DNA of 64,000 nucleotides, taken from positions 26,300,541 through 26,364,540 of the forward strand of contig CM055094.1 of the NCBI GenBank assembly GCA_029204225.1, given 5' to 3'. This stretch comes from Diphasiastrum complanatum (Eukaryota > Streptophyta > Lycopodiopsida > Lycopodiales > Lycopodiaceae). Under the pieces are notes generated by a model. That model worked only from the letters and a program-made list of their open reading frames with translations. It was not told the origin of the DNA and made no database searches. Shown here piece by piece: positions 24,395 through 36,400 of the stretch (its first letter is position 1; each line of letters opens with the position of its first letter). The position numbers were made by a program, and so were the translations under genes.

Positions 24395-25945
24395 AAATCA
24401 TTAACCTAGCTTTGGAATGGTACCTTTGGAATGTGGTAAAGAGTGCATAGATAGGGTAGAGAAAAAATAGAAGCTTAAAATAACAATTTTCTCATTGTTT
24501 TTGGATCTCGAGGTATTGACCCTAAATAGGGTGGATCAAGTGGATCTTTAGGCTAGATGTAAGGGTTAGGTTTGACAAATTTTTACAGCAAAATGAAATC
24601 CCATTGAATCCTAAAAGTGATGGAGGATGCACAAATCAAAGATCTAGATCCAAACTATGATCTAGAATCAAGACTAGTTACCAAAACTAGCTAATTTGAC
24701 ATTTAACTCCACAATGGCCACATAGATTTGATCAAATACATAAAAGTAAAATGCAGCAAGCTTCTCAAACCTGTAATCAACTTCAGTACCTTCCAAAGCA
24801 TGTAATTAATACATTAAATCACTCACATCCAGGGCAACCTATGTGCTTTAGCCAAAGCACATGCTACACAAACCTTTTCCTCCTTTTCCATGGATATTGT
24901 AAGGCCTAGAGCAAGCTCATCCTTGCACATGACTTCCATAGACTTGGTGTTGATGTGACCAATCCTCTTGTGCCACAAATCATTTTTGGTCATCTTGTCC
25001 TCCTTGGCTACTATCACAGATTGGTTAGGATCAACAAAAGCATCATGCTTAAACAACCTCCCAAACCTTCTTCCTCTTGCTATGATCTTTCCATTCTTCT
25101 TGATGTTGCATATATTAGTAGAGAACTCTATGACAAAATTTTACAGCAAAATAAATCCCAATCAATCCTAAAAGTGATGGAGGAGGCACAAATCAAAGAT
25201 CTAGATCCAAACTATGAGCTAGAATCAAGACTAGTTACCAAAACTAGCTAATTTGGCATTTAACTCCGCAATGGCCACATAGAGTTGATCAAATACATAA
25301 AAGTAAAATACAGCAAGATTCTTAGACCTGCAACATACTTCAATACCTTCCAAATCATGTAATTAATGCATAAAATCACTCACATCCAATAGCTATAACT
25401 CGCCACCCAAAGACAATGTTGATAGAACTGGAAAAACTTGATTTTTCTTCATATTTGGATGGAGATCCCATCATACATTTATACATTTCAAGCTTGGATC
25501 TGAACATTTTAGGGCATCTATGTTCTTATCATACCCTGACCCTAACATCTAACCTAATAGGTCATTGGATCCACCCTAATATGGGGTCAAGATCTCAAGA
25601 TCCAAAAACAATGTAAAACATGGTATTGTTAGCTCCTAGAATTTCTCTAGCTTATCTAAGCACACTTTGGCCTCATTTCAAAGACACTATCACAATGTAA
25701 TATGAGGAATGAAGTCTTGGGAGAGCATCCTATGCTATTTGTCATATGTGGCATCTATTTACATGGCCATCTTGCCAATCACAATGCATGTGACCAAAAT
25801 TGTTCAAGCTAGAATTGTGAAATTTCAACAAGGTTGTGATGAATGCATAGAATCCCTAATATGCTCAGATCCGAGCTCTACATGTATTAATATGTGATGG
25901 GATCTCCATCCAATTATGAGCAAAATCGAGAATTTTCTTCTTGAC
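24395..25945. repeat. Nested fold-back and direct-repeat structure
   Basis: Three relations are seen by eye. Arm A (about 24395-24571) is inverted at about 25528-25715; both carry GATCCACCCTA and GAGATCCAAAAACAATG-type sequence in opposite orientation. Arm B (about 25425-25525) is inverted at about 25845-25945, sharing TTGGATGGAGATCCCATCA. A 259-bp direct repeat (24573-24831 and 25131-25388) is about 90 % identical and brackets a copia fragment. The lengths are estimates. No transposase is visible, so it may be a fold-back type DNA element or a rearranged repeat. Confidence 0.7.
24823..25130 (-). pseudogene. Copia GAG-pre-integrase fragment
   Basis: The minus strand encodes KNDLWHKRIGHINTKSMEVM (paired His) and KVCVACALAKAHRLPW (CxxC), the zinc-binding pre-integrase region of copia polyproteins. 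The fragment is about 300 bp and lies exactly between the two copies of a 259-bp direct repeat. Confidence 0.85.
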
Positions 25946-26895
25946 TAGTTTGAGTCTATGATTTGATTGATGAATGCTATTGGCATATGATTTTTTATGA
26001 TCATTGAATGAGATTGGAGTTGCAGGTACAGTACACAGGCAGCAGCAGGCCGTACATTCACACGTGTGAAGAGTTTTGGAGCTAATTCATGGAGTTCAAG
26101 CCAAGATAAGCTAGGAATCAATGCATTGATTAGTAAGTAGGTGCTTTCTCCATCATTTCTAGGATCGAATGGGTTTATTTTGCTGCATTTTCACAATAGG
26201 TTCCTTGTTTGTAGCTAGAATTCATCTAAAATTATTCATTCATCAAGCTAAGATCAACTCTTAGAGCTGTAGATAGATGTACCATAGTTTTATCAGGCTA
26301 AATTTGAGGAGGATTCTGATAATTTATATTAAGCTTGATAAACGTATAGTTTAGTGTACAGATTGTAATCCACACATGTGTGAGCATGTTCAAACGTGTA
26401 AGAATAGGCCTAGGGTATTTAGGACCTAATCATAGGAGTTAGTTAGGTTGTTTGGTCAAGCTTCCTAGAATTTAGGAGCAAACTCCTCAAATCATGGAGG
26501 TAGTTGATCAACCTAACCCTCAAATTGGATAGCTCTAGGGTTATGTAAGATTGACATATTAGGACAAAAAATGTCAATTAATTTCCTTATTACATTCTGG
26601 ATTTTCACCTAACTTCAAAGGAGAAGATCACTATTGTACATACAATCTATCATTCCGTAGTGAGGAGATAGAATTTTGAGAGCAAATTGGTAATCTCAAG
26701 TTATCCCTACATTTTTCTCGTGTTTTTGTGAATGCTTTGCAAACTAAACTTGATTACTATCATTCCCTGATAATAGGCTGTACCACATGTCATGTTTGAT
26801 TATTGTATTTGATTGCTCTTGATTGTGGGATTCTAAATTGCCAATCTAGATCAAGAAATTGGCGACTAGTTTTACAATATAGGTGTATCAATCAA
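25946..26895. other. No gene recognised
   Basis: This AT-rich sequence has several occurrences of the CACACGTGTG/CACACATGTG type near 26060 and 26370, but no frame or LTR that I can support. Confidence 0.4.
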
Positions 26896-27720
26896 TCAAT
26901 CACTTTTGGAGTCTTTTGTAGGCTCATTAATGGTCCTTAGTACTATACTTTCAGCATTTATATCATGTCCTTTCTTCTTGCAAATATACTTGTAGAAGAG
27001 TTTGCCATGTTGATGTTTTGACTTTTCATGCTGTATTGGTTGTGTATCTGACTTTGAAGTCTTGAGATCAAACTTTTTTGAGTGTTGCTTCTTCTTCGAA
27101 TATAGTGCGATCAACTTGTCTGATGTAGAAACATCATTCGACTTCGTTCAAAGTTTTCTTGGAGAAGAATTGAAGTGACCTTATGCATTGTTAAAGTCGG
27201 TTGTGTCAAGATTAGCATGACCAAATGATCGCAGGAAGCGGGAAGGCTTACTAAGAGTGTCATTGACCACCTTGTTGTCGACAATGGGTGATCCGATTGC
27301 AGCAAGTTGATCAATTAATGATCTAACGTGATTATTATGGTCACTGATTGGAGTCGATTCTAACATTTTGCATGAAAAAAATTTCTTACACAAAATAGAT
27401 GAGTGGCAACATTTTGGGTCTTATACAGACTTATGAGAGTTTCCCAAGCCTGCTTAGATGTTTTGCTGCCACTGATATGTGATATTTGTGAATCCTTGAG
27501 ATTCATGGATATTAATGCAAGAGCTCTGCCATCTTTGGATTTCCACTTGGTTATGAGATCAACATCTTGTTGTGGTATGATAGAGGATTCGTCGACCACA
27601 TCCTATAAATATTTCTCTAACAATATCATCTTTTTATGGTACTTCCACGTGTGAAAGTCATCACCATTGAATTGCTCGATGAGTTGAATTCCTAAAGAAA
27701 ATTGTTCCATGTGTCTAAAG
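26896..27720 (-). pseudogene. Copia gag (UBN2 type), interrupted
   Basis: Starting near 27710 with MEQFSLGIQLIEQFNGDDFH (gag N-terminus), the minus strand continues through KSKDGRALALISMNLKDSQ and the diagnostic SKQAWETLISLYKTQN, then HVRSLIDQLAAIGSPI. The C-terminal part at 26896-27114 has a decayed zinc knuckle (YICKKKGHD). A frameshift near 27380 and others break it. It lies just inside the primer site and 119-bp LTR to its right. Protease and pol are missing at 26.9 kb. Confidence 0.88.
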
Positions 27721-27754
27721 AAAAAAACTAGAAAGGTTATGACAATCAACACAA

Positions 27755-27766
27755 GCTCTGATACCA
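27755..27766 (-). promoter_or_regulatory. Copia primer-binding site (initiator Met tRNA)
   Basis: The minus strand reads TGGTATCAGAGC, one base from the LTR that ends at 27768. Confidence 0.88.
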
Positions 27767-27767
27767 T

Positions 27768-27886
27768 TGTTGGGAAATGTGAGGTGTGAGGTGGGCTGAA
27801 ACTTGGAGTGTCGAGAGACACAGTCGAACTATCGGTTAGTGCTACAGAAGTCTTAGTGATTACTCTCATTAATAGCATCACCAACA
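27768..27886 (-). repeat. Short copia LTR (119 bp)
   Basis: The minus strand begins TGTTGGTGATG and ends TTTCCCAACA, giving perfect TGTTGG...CCAACA termini. At 119 bp it is short but within the range known for some plant copia lineages. The partner LTR is not in the window. Confidence 0.7.
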
Positions 27887-27899
27887 CATGCTAAATCAC

Positions 27900-28290
27900 T
27901 ATTATGAGACTTTACTCTCATAACATAAGAGAGAGCACTTTCACCTTCCTTTTGATAACTTTGAAGAGTTTGACTTCTTAGGGTAGCAACCAAGACGTGG
28001 ACTTTGACTCATAAATCTTTTGTAGAGTCCTCCATGCCTCATTGGATAATGTGCAAGCTCTTACCTTCTTGAGAAACTCATATGTGACATTCATCTTGAT
28101 GGCATGTACAACCTTCTTGGCCCTCTTATCAAACCCAATTTGATCTTGGATTTGTTGAGGCTCCTCCTCGACACCTAAAACAATATCCATCAAATTATTC
28201 ATGATTAATGAGGATTACATTTTGCGATATTGAGTAATTGGTTGTATTCAACCTATCAGGACTCTCCAACATCTAGCCACCTTGACTTGC
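27900..28290 (-). pseudogene. Copia gag N-terminal fragment of another family
   Basis: The minus strand shows MLESPDRLNTTNYSI near 28260 and FDKRAKKVVHAIKMNVTYEF, then LSNEAWRTLQKIYESKSTSW. This closely resembles the gag of the complete element at 45.2-45.7 kb (YDKRAKKALHMIKMNITNEL). Acidic residues and stops intervene. The 119-bp LTR element lies directly beside it and may have inserted into it. Confidence 0.85.
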
Positions 28291-29701
28291 CAAGCTGAAG
28301 TAGCTTAATCCTCTTTGATCCTTGATGCACTTTGGCCCTAATGCATCTTGGCCACATATTCAAATATGCAAATCAATTAACCCCGCTTGATCAAGATCAG
28401 TGCTCATAAGACAATATTGACTAGCTACAAGGGTCTATAATTCTTCAACACATTGGACCAATAGGAGAGAAGGTCTTGTGCTTGCCTTGACATTTACACA
28501 TGCTAGATTGTTCGATATATAATAATGAGCAACTAGAAATCGGCCTACCATATTAGGCCTCAAATAATCAAGTTGGCATTTACGGGATTTTCACAAATAT
28601 TTTGTTGCTTGCTAAAAAAATCCATGCTTGAATGACTCCTTACTCTAGAACCCTTCCTATATGAAAAAACATCGTGAAGTGTGCATTGATAAAGGTGGAT
28701 CTAAAAACTCATTCTCTTGCTCAATAAAATAACATGAAAAATGGCTAATATTGTTGTGTTGAGAAAACCTAATTTTTATTGATTGGAAAAGTCTAATTTA
28801 GCTTCATGTGTTGATTATTGAGGGGATTTTTCTATCCCATGTATGGCAACATGAAGAACTTTGTAGCAAATGCAAGAGCGTGAAAAAGGGCAGAGACTTT
28901 CCAAATTGCAACACATTCATGAGTGTCATTCAACCTTGCTATGCAATGAAAGGCATCCGATGGGAAGTAAATCAATGCAATGACTAGCATGAATGTTTTT
29001 TGAAGTAAACTCGTGTGAACCCAAAATGCAACCATAAATTACAATTTACAACAAACGGCAATTTTTCTAAGGCATTGTCAATATGCATGAGGCTAGTTCA
29101 TTTTTAAAAAAGGGTGTTGTGATAAGAATGTGCTAGAGGCAACAATTAGTTACCTCCTTGCTAAAGTTTGTAAGAAATGTGTGTGTCAAAACTAATATGA
29201 CATAGTCTCTTCTTAGGTTCAATGAGGACTTTAAATCCTCTATTGGCAAACCTTCTACAAGATTTTGGAGACTCCTAAGGTGTTCCCATTCTCATTACTA
29301 ACCTAGAAGACAATTTCCTTGAAGATGCACAAGAGCCCTATCTCACTTGTTGCGGACCACGTTGTTTTGCAAATCTAGTTATACATGAGCAAGAGAGAAC
29401 TAGTCCTTTGCCTGGACTTTGTATGTTTTGTTGATAGTATACATCTTGTTGATCATGATGTTCGATAAAGGGAGAAGTGTCAAAAATATGATCTTCACCT
29501 CCACAATAGATGATATAAAGACCTAAGATGCATATTTGACATGGGCTCCACATCAACGTACACATTGGCTATTACGGTGCGGTAATTAGCCATTCCTTTT
29601 TGTGGTGTTGTTATGTCAATCATTTACTACATTTAGAATTTACTAGAAATGAATGACAACAAGGGCCCAATTGCCATGTACACATTTATGCAATTTTTTA
29701 T

Positions 29702-29703
<2 letters not shown>
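28291..29703. other. No gene recognised
   Basis: The short frames here (for example 28832-29035 and 29338-29565 on the minus strand) carry no recognisable domain. The sequence is AT-rich and without LTR termini. Confidence 0.45.

Positions 29704-29746
<43 letters not shown>
29704..29746. repeat. (CT)n microsatellite
   Basis: About 21 CT units, 0.7 kb beyond the ERO1 stop codon. Confidence 0.97.
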
Positions 29747-29748
<2 letters not shown>

Positions 29749-30419
29749 GGCCTGAGAATGATTGCTGCTGCAAGTTCTAACACTTCTTATTAAATAACTT
29801 TTAAATCTTGACAAAGAAAAGGATCGATATTATAAAAAACTTGACTTCAGGCTTTGATTCAAATAATGAAAGCTTATTAAAGTAGCATATAACCAACACC
29901 CACAACAAGAAAGAATCCACATGCACACAAGTCTCATGAAATGCTCAATCAAGTCATATAAAAGCATTCATGTTTATGATAATTCTTTGCATATTGCAAT
30001 CCATGACAAACATGATGTCATTGAAATTGTTAAATTTCTATCCATTAAGATACACATGCTCATAGGCTTGTTAAAATGCCATCGATTAGGAGATTGTGGT
30101 TTCTCACTAAAGCCTTTGATGTACAATAACAACGTCATGCAAATATGTCCTAATAGGGACATCTATACAAATTATATATTTCAAAGTGCCTCAAGAGAGC
30201 AATTTTGATAGAACTAATAAGTTCATATCCAAGAACAACTAGAGAATAATCATTACACTCCATCTTCAAGGGTTTGAAGACAAAAATTGCCTTGAGAAAT
30301 GAATTGATAAAATAAAACTTTCCAAGTAAATGAACTAATTCACCAGCTGATTGCAAATTCAGCAAGCAGCCCAGTGCTCATGTAGATCAGCTTTCTTTTC
30401 AAAGATCCCAAAACTAGCT
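29747..30419 (-). other. 3' flank and probable 3' UTR of ERO1
   Basis: This directly follows the ERO1 stop on the minus strand. No conserved coding sequence is recognised. A polyadenylation site could not be fixed because AATAAA-like motifs are common in such AT-rich DNA. Confidence 0.4.
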
Positions 30420-33400
30420 CTACAAAACATCAACCAAAGGAGACATTTTATGGATGTATTGTAATGACTCTGAGAGCCGCGAGAGTAGATTTATTAAGGC
30501 AATGACTTCGTTGTGTTGCAAGTCAAGCTGCCAAAGGCAAAAACAGATGGTTAGTTCAAAAAAACATATGCATATTAGGCAGAATGTAACCATAAGCATC
30601 TAAGTTGTAGCATGTGGTGACAACAGTGAGTACTTACTGGATTTGTATGTGAGTCACTAACGTCCACAGAGAAAAGAATTTTCAAAGCTGTGCCAAGACC
30701 AAGAATCTGTAACTTCCCCCAAAGGCGACATTTCTCACATCCAACGCAATCCATCAATGCACTGCAGAAAGAAACAAAGGTTGAAAAAACAGTGTAAGAC
30801 CAGTCTTAAGTTGGATAATAATAGTGTGCCCCAGCACGGTCCATAGCCATGGCAGGCCTAACACAGTCTGGGGACCCTGTCAGCAGGATAGGGCCCCCAG
30901 TTGGGTCCCGACGTGCAGTCGGCCACGTCAGTGCCACGTGACCGACACTTGGCAGTATGCATGCTACTAGTCCTCACACTGAGCTAGGAGGGGCTTACTC
31001 TATATCAGGGAGTAGGCAAGGTTGGGTGGATCAGTTAGTGTTTGCCCTACTGTGGTGTTAGGATCTATTACACTGGTATCAGAGCCATCTCCATCCTAGG
31101 GAGCTTAGTAGCAGCAGTAGAGAGACGCAGACTCGCCATACTGTATACCGAGAATACCTGGTCAAGTGGAATGATCAGCCTGTTGAGAATGCCACTTGGG
31201 AAAGAGGCAGTGTCCTTCGCAAGATTTTTCCAGACTTTGTCTTAGAGGACCAAGACGGTTCTTAAGGGGGAGGGAGTGTTACGAGCTCGTGACCAATGCC
31301 GAACCCTAGAGAACACAGAAGGTCAGATACCACAGTCAGGGTCGTGTCCAGCGTACACGACCAATAGGGCAAGACAGTGTGAGTAGTGTGCCCCAACACG
31401 GTCCATAGCCATGGCGGGCCTAAAACAGTCTGGGGACCCTGTCAGCAGGATAGGGCCCCCAGTTGGGTCCCGACGTGCAATCGGCCACGTCAGTGCCACG
31501 TGACCGACACTTGGCAATATGCATGCTATTAGTCCTCACACTGGGCTAGGAGGGGCTTACTCTATATCAGGGAGTAGGCAAGGTTGGGTGGATCAGTTAG
31601 TGTTTGCCCTACTGTGGTGTTATCAGGATCTATTACACTGGGGACACAACAACAACAACTACTTTCATGAATATGCCCCATATACCTTAACTATGCCTTG
31701 ATTTCTTTACTAATCCTGCACAGAGTTGTATATGGAACTCAGCTTGGCAGGGCATACTCTAGTGGGATGTAAGTTACAGTCTTCACATTCTGATTTAACA
31801 TCAAAAAGGGTATGTATCAAACCACAGAATCAACCTCAGACCCAGTCCAGAATTGACAGAATGATCTAATCAGATGGCCTAAAATTAAAAAATGCAGACC
31901 TTTAATCTGTCACCAACTCAAACACATTTCTTGAAAGGAGTTTAATTACAAAGTTTAGAGAGAACACCTGGAACGAACAATCCAATTAATTTTCATAACA
32001 ATCTCAACATGCAGACTTAGTGGCACACAAGCCATTCAAACAAATGTAAGTGTCAGAGAACTATAGTGTTGTAAAGACATTCATGAGATTATTCGTAGTG
32101 CCTACCCATGCATGCATTAAGGAGAAATGCATTAACTAAAACAGGAACCTCAACAAACAATGAAACAAAGAACATAAAAAACGACATTCTCTGAACTGAA
32201 AAAACAGGTTAAAGATAAAGCAAGCCTCCAGCAGGAATCCTACATTCTATCTAGTACTCTCCCCATTTGAGGATGGTCAACATCACACAAATAGAAGAGT
32301 TGGTTCAAAATCACTTCTACATGCATGCTTGACGAGGAAGAATCCCTAGGTATAGCAGTCAAGTCTACTTTCACTTAAACTCCTATGCTTCAAAGTTGAC
32401 GAAAGCAAGAGTTCACAGATATGACTGAAACATCGAGTCCTAACCTGATTTTACGAAACATCGAGTCCTAAACATCGAGCCCTAACCTGATTTTACGAAA
32501 ATGCTGCTGGATTTGAGTTTTCAATTGAATTCCATCAGCACCACGCCACATCTGAGCTTCATCAAATGGCATTGGACATGCTTCTTGTAATGTCTTACTC
32601 CTTAATATTTTCAGGATCAGTGAAAGAGTCTCATTATCTTCGATATCATTCCCAGTATTATAATCAGCTTGTGACAAAAAATCTGCAGCCTGCATTAAGT
32701 AAGCTTTCAAATTTCAAATATTTCCATACAAGTAACCCTAGCAAAAATTTATCCAAGGAGAGGCTTGGGTGCAAAAAATTGACCTAAATCTCAACCAGCA
32801 AAACTGGCACTTCTTTAATCTTGCAAAGAGCAAAGAATGCGGTAAATGTAAACAGAGGTGAGACTGAGCAGTTTCATCCTTTGCATCTTCCAGAAATATT
32901 TCCATGTGTTCTGTTTTGACGATCTTCTAGGATAATCATAAATGCGAGAGATGAAGAAACTCAAAAGAGGTATCAAGCTCACCTTCGTCACTGCTCTAAG
33001 TATAAAAAGATATGTGAAGTACAGATTTTGCACACGCTCAGGAAACTTCAAAACCCGCTCGTAGAAGAGAGGGATATTTGGACCCCACTGCAACACACAT
33101 GGTCATGCAATATAAGAAGACTTCTGACTATGGTTGCACTTTGCCAAAAAGATGGCCCTGTATAGCCATACCATGCATGTTCATCAAGCATATTTTCCAT
33201 TGAGGAGAAGCCTAATGCTACTGCATTGAGTATATACCTAAAACTAGATTTCACTTTTATTTGGTTGGACTTGGACAAATACACATAAATGCTTTCAGCA
33301 AACTGATGGCCGTATTATCCCCATCCACATTTGAATTCCACAATCAGTTGATCTATGGCTCCACTTCACAAAAAAGAAATAAACTACTGATACATACGTG

Positions 33401-36400
33401 ATTAGATTGTTCATCCAGTAGATATTCTACAGCAATGTGAGTAGAAATAGATGCGTGCAGCCCTGAAATTAACTTGTAGAACACTCTCCTCTCTGTGCAA
33501 GAGTCATTCTGGCCATCTATAAAACAGAAAACCAAATGTCATAATGGTCCTTCTGATCCAACTTTCTTAGCATTCCAAGCACTAGCAGAGAAGGTGACAG
33601 TTTTTTGACCCACAAAGAATGCCAAGAAAACTTTATTTGGTGCTAGCAGCGAACAACTGCAAGTCAGGATAGCTAGAAGATAACAGGATAGCTAGAAGTC
33701 ATGCTAAACCAAAAAAATATATATATTAAGTTTTAGAATTAGAATGCAAAAGACAAAAGCATAATAGATATAGCTAGAAATCATGCATGTTTAGGGTGCA
33801 ATTACAACTCTGCACACTGTAGACCATAATCAATTGTTTCTCACCTCTGATTGTTGAATCCAAAATCATGGATAATCAGTGCTCAATGGCTTCAATGCTC
33901 AGTGTTATACATAATAACTTAAGAAGAGTGAACCTTTAAGATCTCTTCGAGATTGTTTTGAAACACAGAAGTACGTAGATCAGATTTTAGAATACATCAG
34001 TTGAATTTTGCAGTTTCAGCTTCTATTTGATGAATGGCATGTCTGAAAGAAGGAAGATCGTGGCCAGCAGGTCCTTTACTACCTGTTTTTTTTTTTATTG
34101 AGAAAAAAAGCATTCCGACCCAGTACGTTCCGGCCCAAAAGGGTTGTAACAGGTTTCTAAGCACCTATGCATTGATTCAATGAAGGTTCTACTTGAGTCA
34201 TTTAAGATTTTCTATCAGCCTAAATCAAATATCGAAGAGGTTTGCTCATTAACTTACTGAAGATTATGTCTTGCACAAATTCAATTTTTAGAAAGAAGCA
34301 TTTTGAACAAAAATGCCCCAAAAGAAAAATTCCTAAAGTTTGGGCCAAATTTTAAGGTCCGAATCATTACTAGTACGTTGGTTTATCAATGTGGTATTGG
34401 AGATATGAGATTTTCTTTAGGAACCACGAATTTAACATTCATTGTGAAGAGAGGGATCACGATACTTGAAGAGAGAGAATAGACAGAGGAAAAGAGAAAA
34501 TAGGTTTGATTTATCTGTGTCTATCTGAAATTCCTGCACCTCTAGTCAATGCTCGTTTGTGACGATTATGGGAAGAACTTAGCCTGCCTATGAGAGAGTG
34601 AAGGCCTATCCAAATATTTATTGCGTGAAGAGTTACATCTTAATTAAAAGAGGAGAGAAAGAAAAGGAAAATAAAGAAAGCTTTTGGTATTTTTTTATCT
34701 TTTTCTTTTAACATTTTGGGGCAGTACGTTCTAAACCCAAAACCTCGGAGCGATTTATGAGGTGATTCTACACGCACTCAACAGTAAGGAGCTAGATAGA
34801 GTGATCGGTAACCAAAAGTTTTGTTACAAATATGGTGAGCATTTACTACATAAGAGTCTCATGAGCTGACCAACTATAATGGCTTGGATACATAGCTTGC
34901 ATGAGGGGATTTCACTCATCATCCACACATAGCCAAGGACACAATGTAGGTGATTAATGAATACCTCAATGGGGTCACTATGGCCTCTATCCCATAAATT
35001 TCCAAGTTGACCATTACCCCCACTATGTTGTCCAATCACTCCTCTCTCACTATCCGATCAAGCATAGATGAGTTATCTCCACCCATCTCTCCTACGCCTC
35101 GAGCCCCACGACCAAGCTTGTCATTAAATAATTTAGGTTCTTCATGTGTTCACTCTTGAAACTCAAATGAAGAACTACTTGAATTTTCAACCCAAGTCAT
35201 CCTTTTTCATACAAATTCCAAACTCCCTAATGAAATCACAATGTCATAGCCCATATTTATGGATGCATGATTTAAGTTTCAGACATGTTTAGCTTTTACA
35301 ATTCCATCAAACACATCCTCATTAACTGATGGTTTTGCCCTGTAGAGCATTCAAAATTTATGGTATCTTATAGCGATCAGAACTGCACACCCAATCACAA
35401 GCCTTACCTTTAAAACAATTTTCTTCATAAATAGCTTTCCAGATTCTCTGGGCAGATGTACCAGTATACCCTGTGTACCTTTCAGGATTCAGCAATAAAT
35501 TTACATACGTCATTTGCCCTGCACAAAAACAGACTATTGATTCCTGATTCTAAATGGGAATATATAATCCTCACTATTGACCCATCATCATATATTACAT
35601 TGAAATGGCTCATGGACTCTCTCTCCACACTCTCTAAGTGCTGTGAAAAGACACAGATGATGTACACTTGCTTTAAGTACTTAAACTCAACCTAAATTCA
35701 ATACCATTGTCTGTCTCGTCATCATAAGTCCAAGGATTGTCCACCTCAGACCAGCCATGAAATACTTTACGGTCCAAAGTTCGATCGACAGCAGCTTCAG
35801 GCTTTCCTTCTTGGCACTTTGGATCTTCAAATGAGAGCTGCTTTGGCAAACCTTTAAACATCTCAGGAAATTCACTGTCTGGACATTCACAAACACTACA
35901 ATCGCGCATGTGGCACATACCATCATCGGGCCAAAAAGGACAGTCACACCACAGCTTTGCCTGAATAGAAGAAAACATGCTTTGAGTGCAATCATGAAGT
36001 TGATAAGATTTTTCACCTTCAAATTGGAGGTCACCTAATTAACCGTACCAACAGAAAATAAAGAAGACAAGCACTGCTAAGTTATCACAACCATGCTTAT
36101 GTAAGGAAGTAACTAGCTGAGAGCAATATAGAATTCAGCAACAAAGTGGCACGGTATGTCAAACTGTTACATGTAAAGAACCACTGCAGAATAACTAGTG
36201 AAGACATCTCACTCCTCACTTGGAGAAGAGTTCTAGTCATTTTAAATTATCCATAGCCCCAGAAGCCATAAATTGCGGGTAAAGCAAACTAAAGTGTATA
36301 AATATCATGAACAAGCTTCAAAATTTCACGTAATAGTTGCTTACTTGAAGATGACATAAAAAAACAAAAACAAAATTAAAAAACTACCAAAATTTCGTCA

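Noticed and set aside
29921-30208. 95-residue plus-strand ORF in the ERO1 3' flank
   Set aside because: No domain on either strand; AT-rich and likely 3' UTR or intergenic.
34118-34745. Two similar CAGTACGTTC..CCCAAAA blocks in ERO1 intron 4
   Set aside because: About 25 bp each, without inverted ends, target duplication or coding sequence; not enough to call an element.
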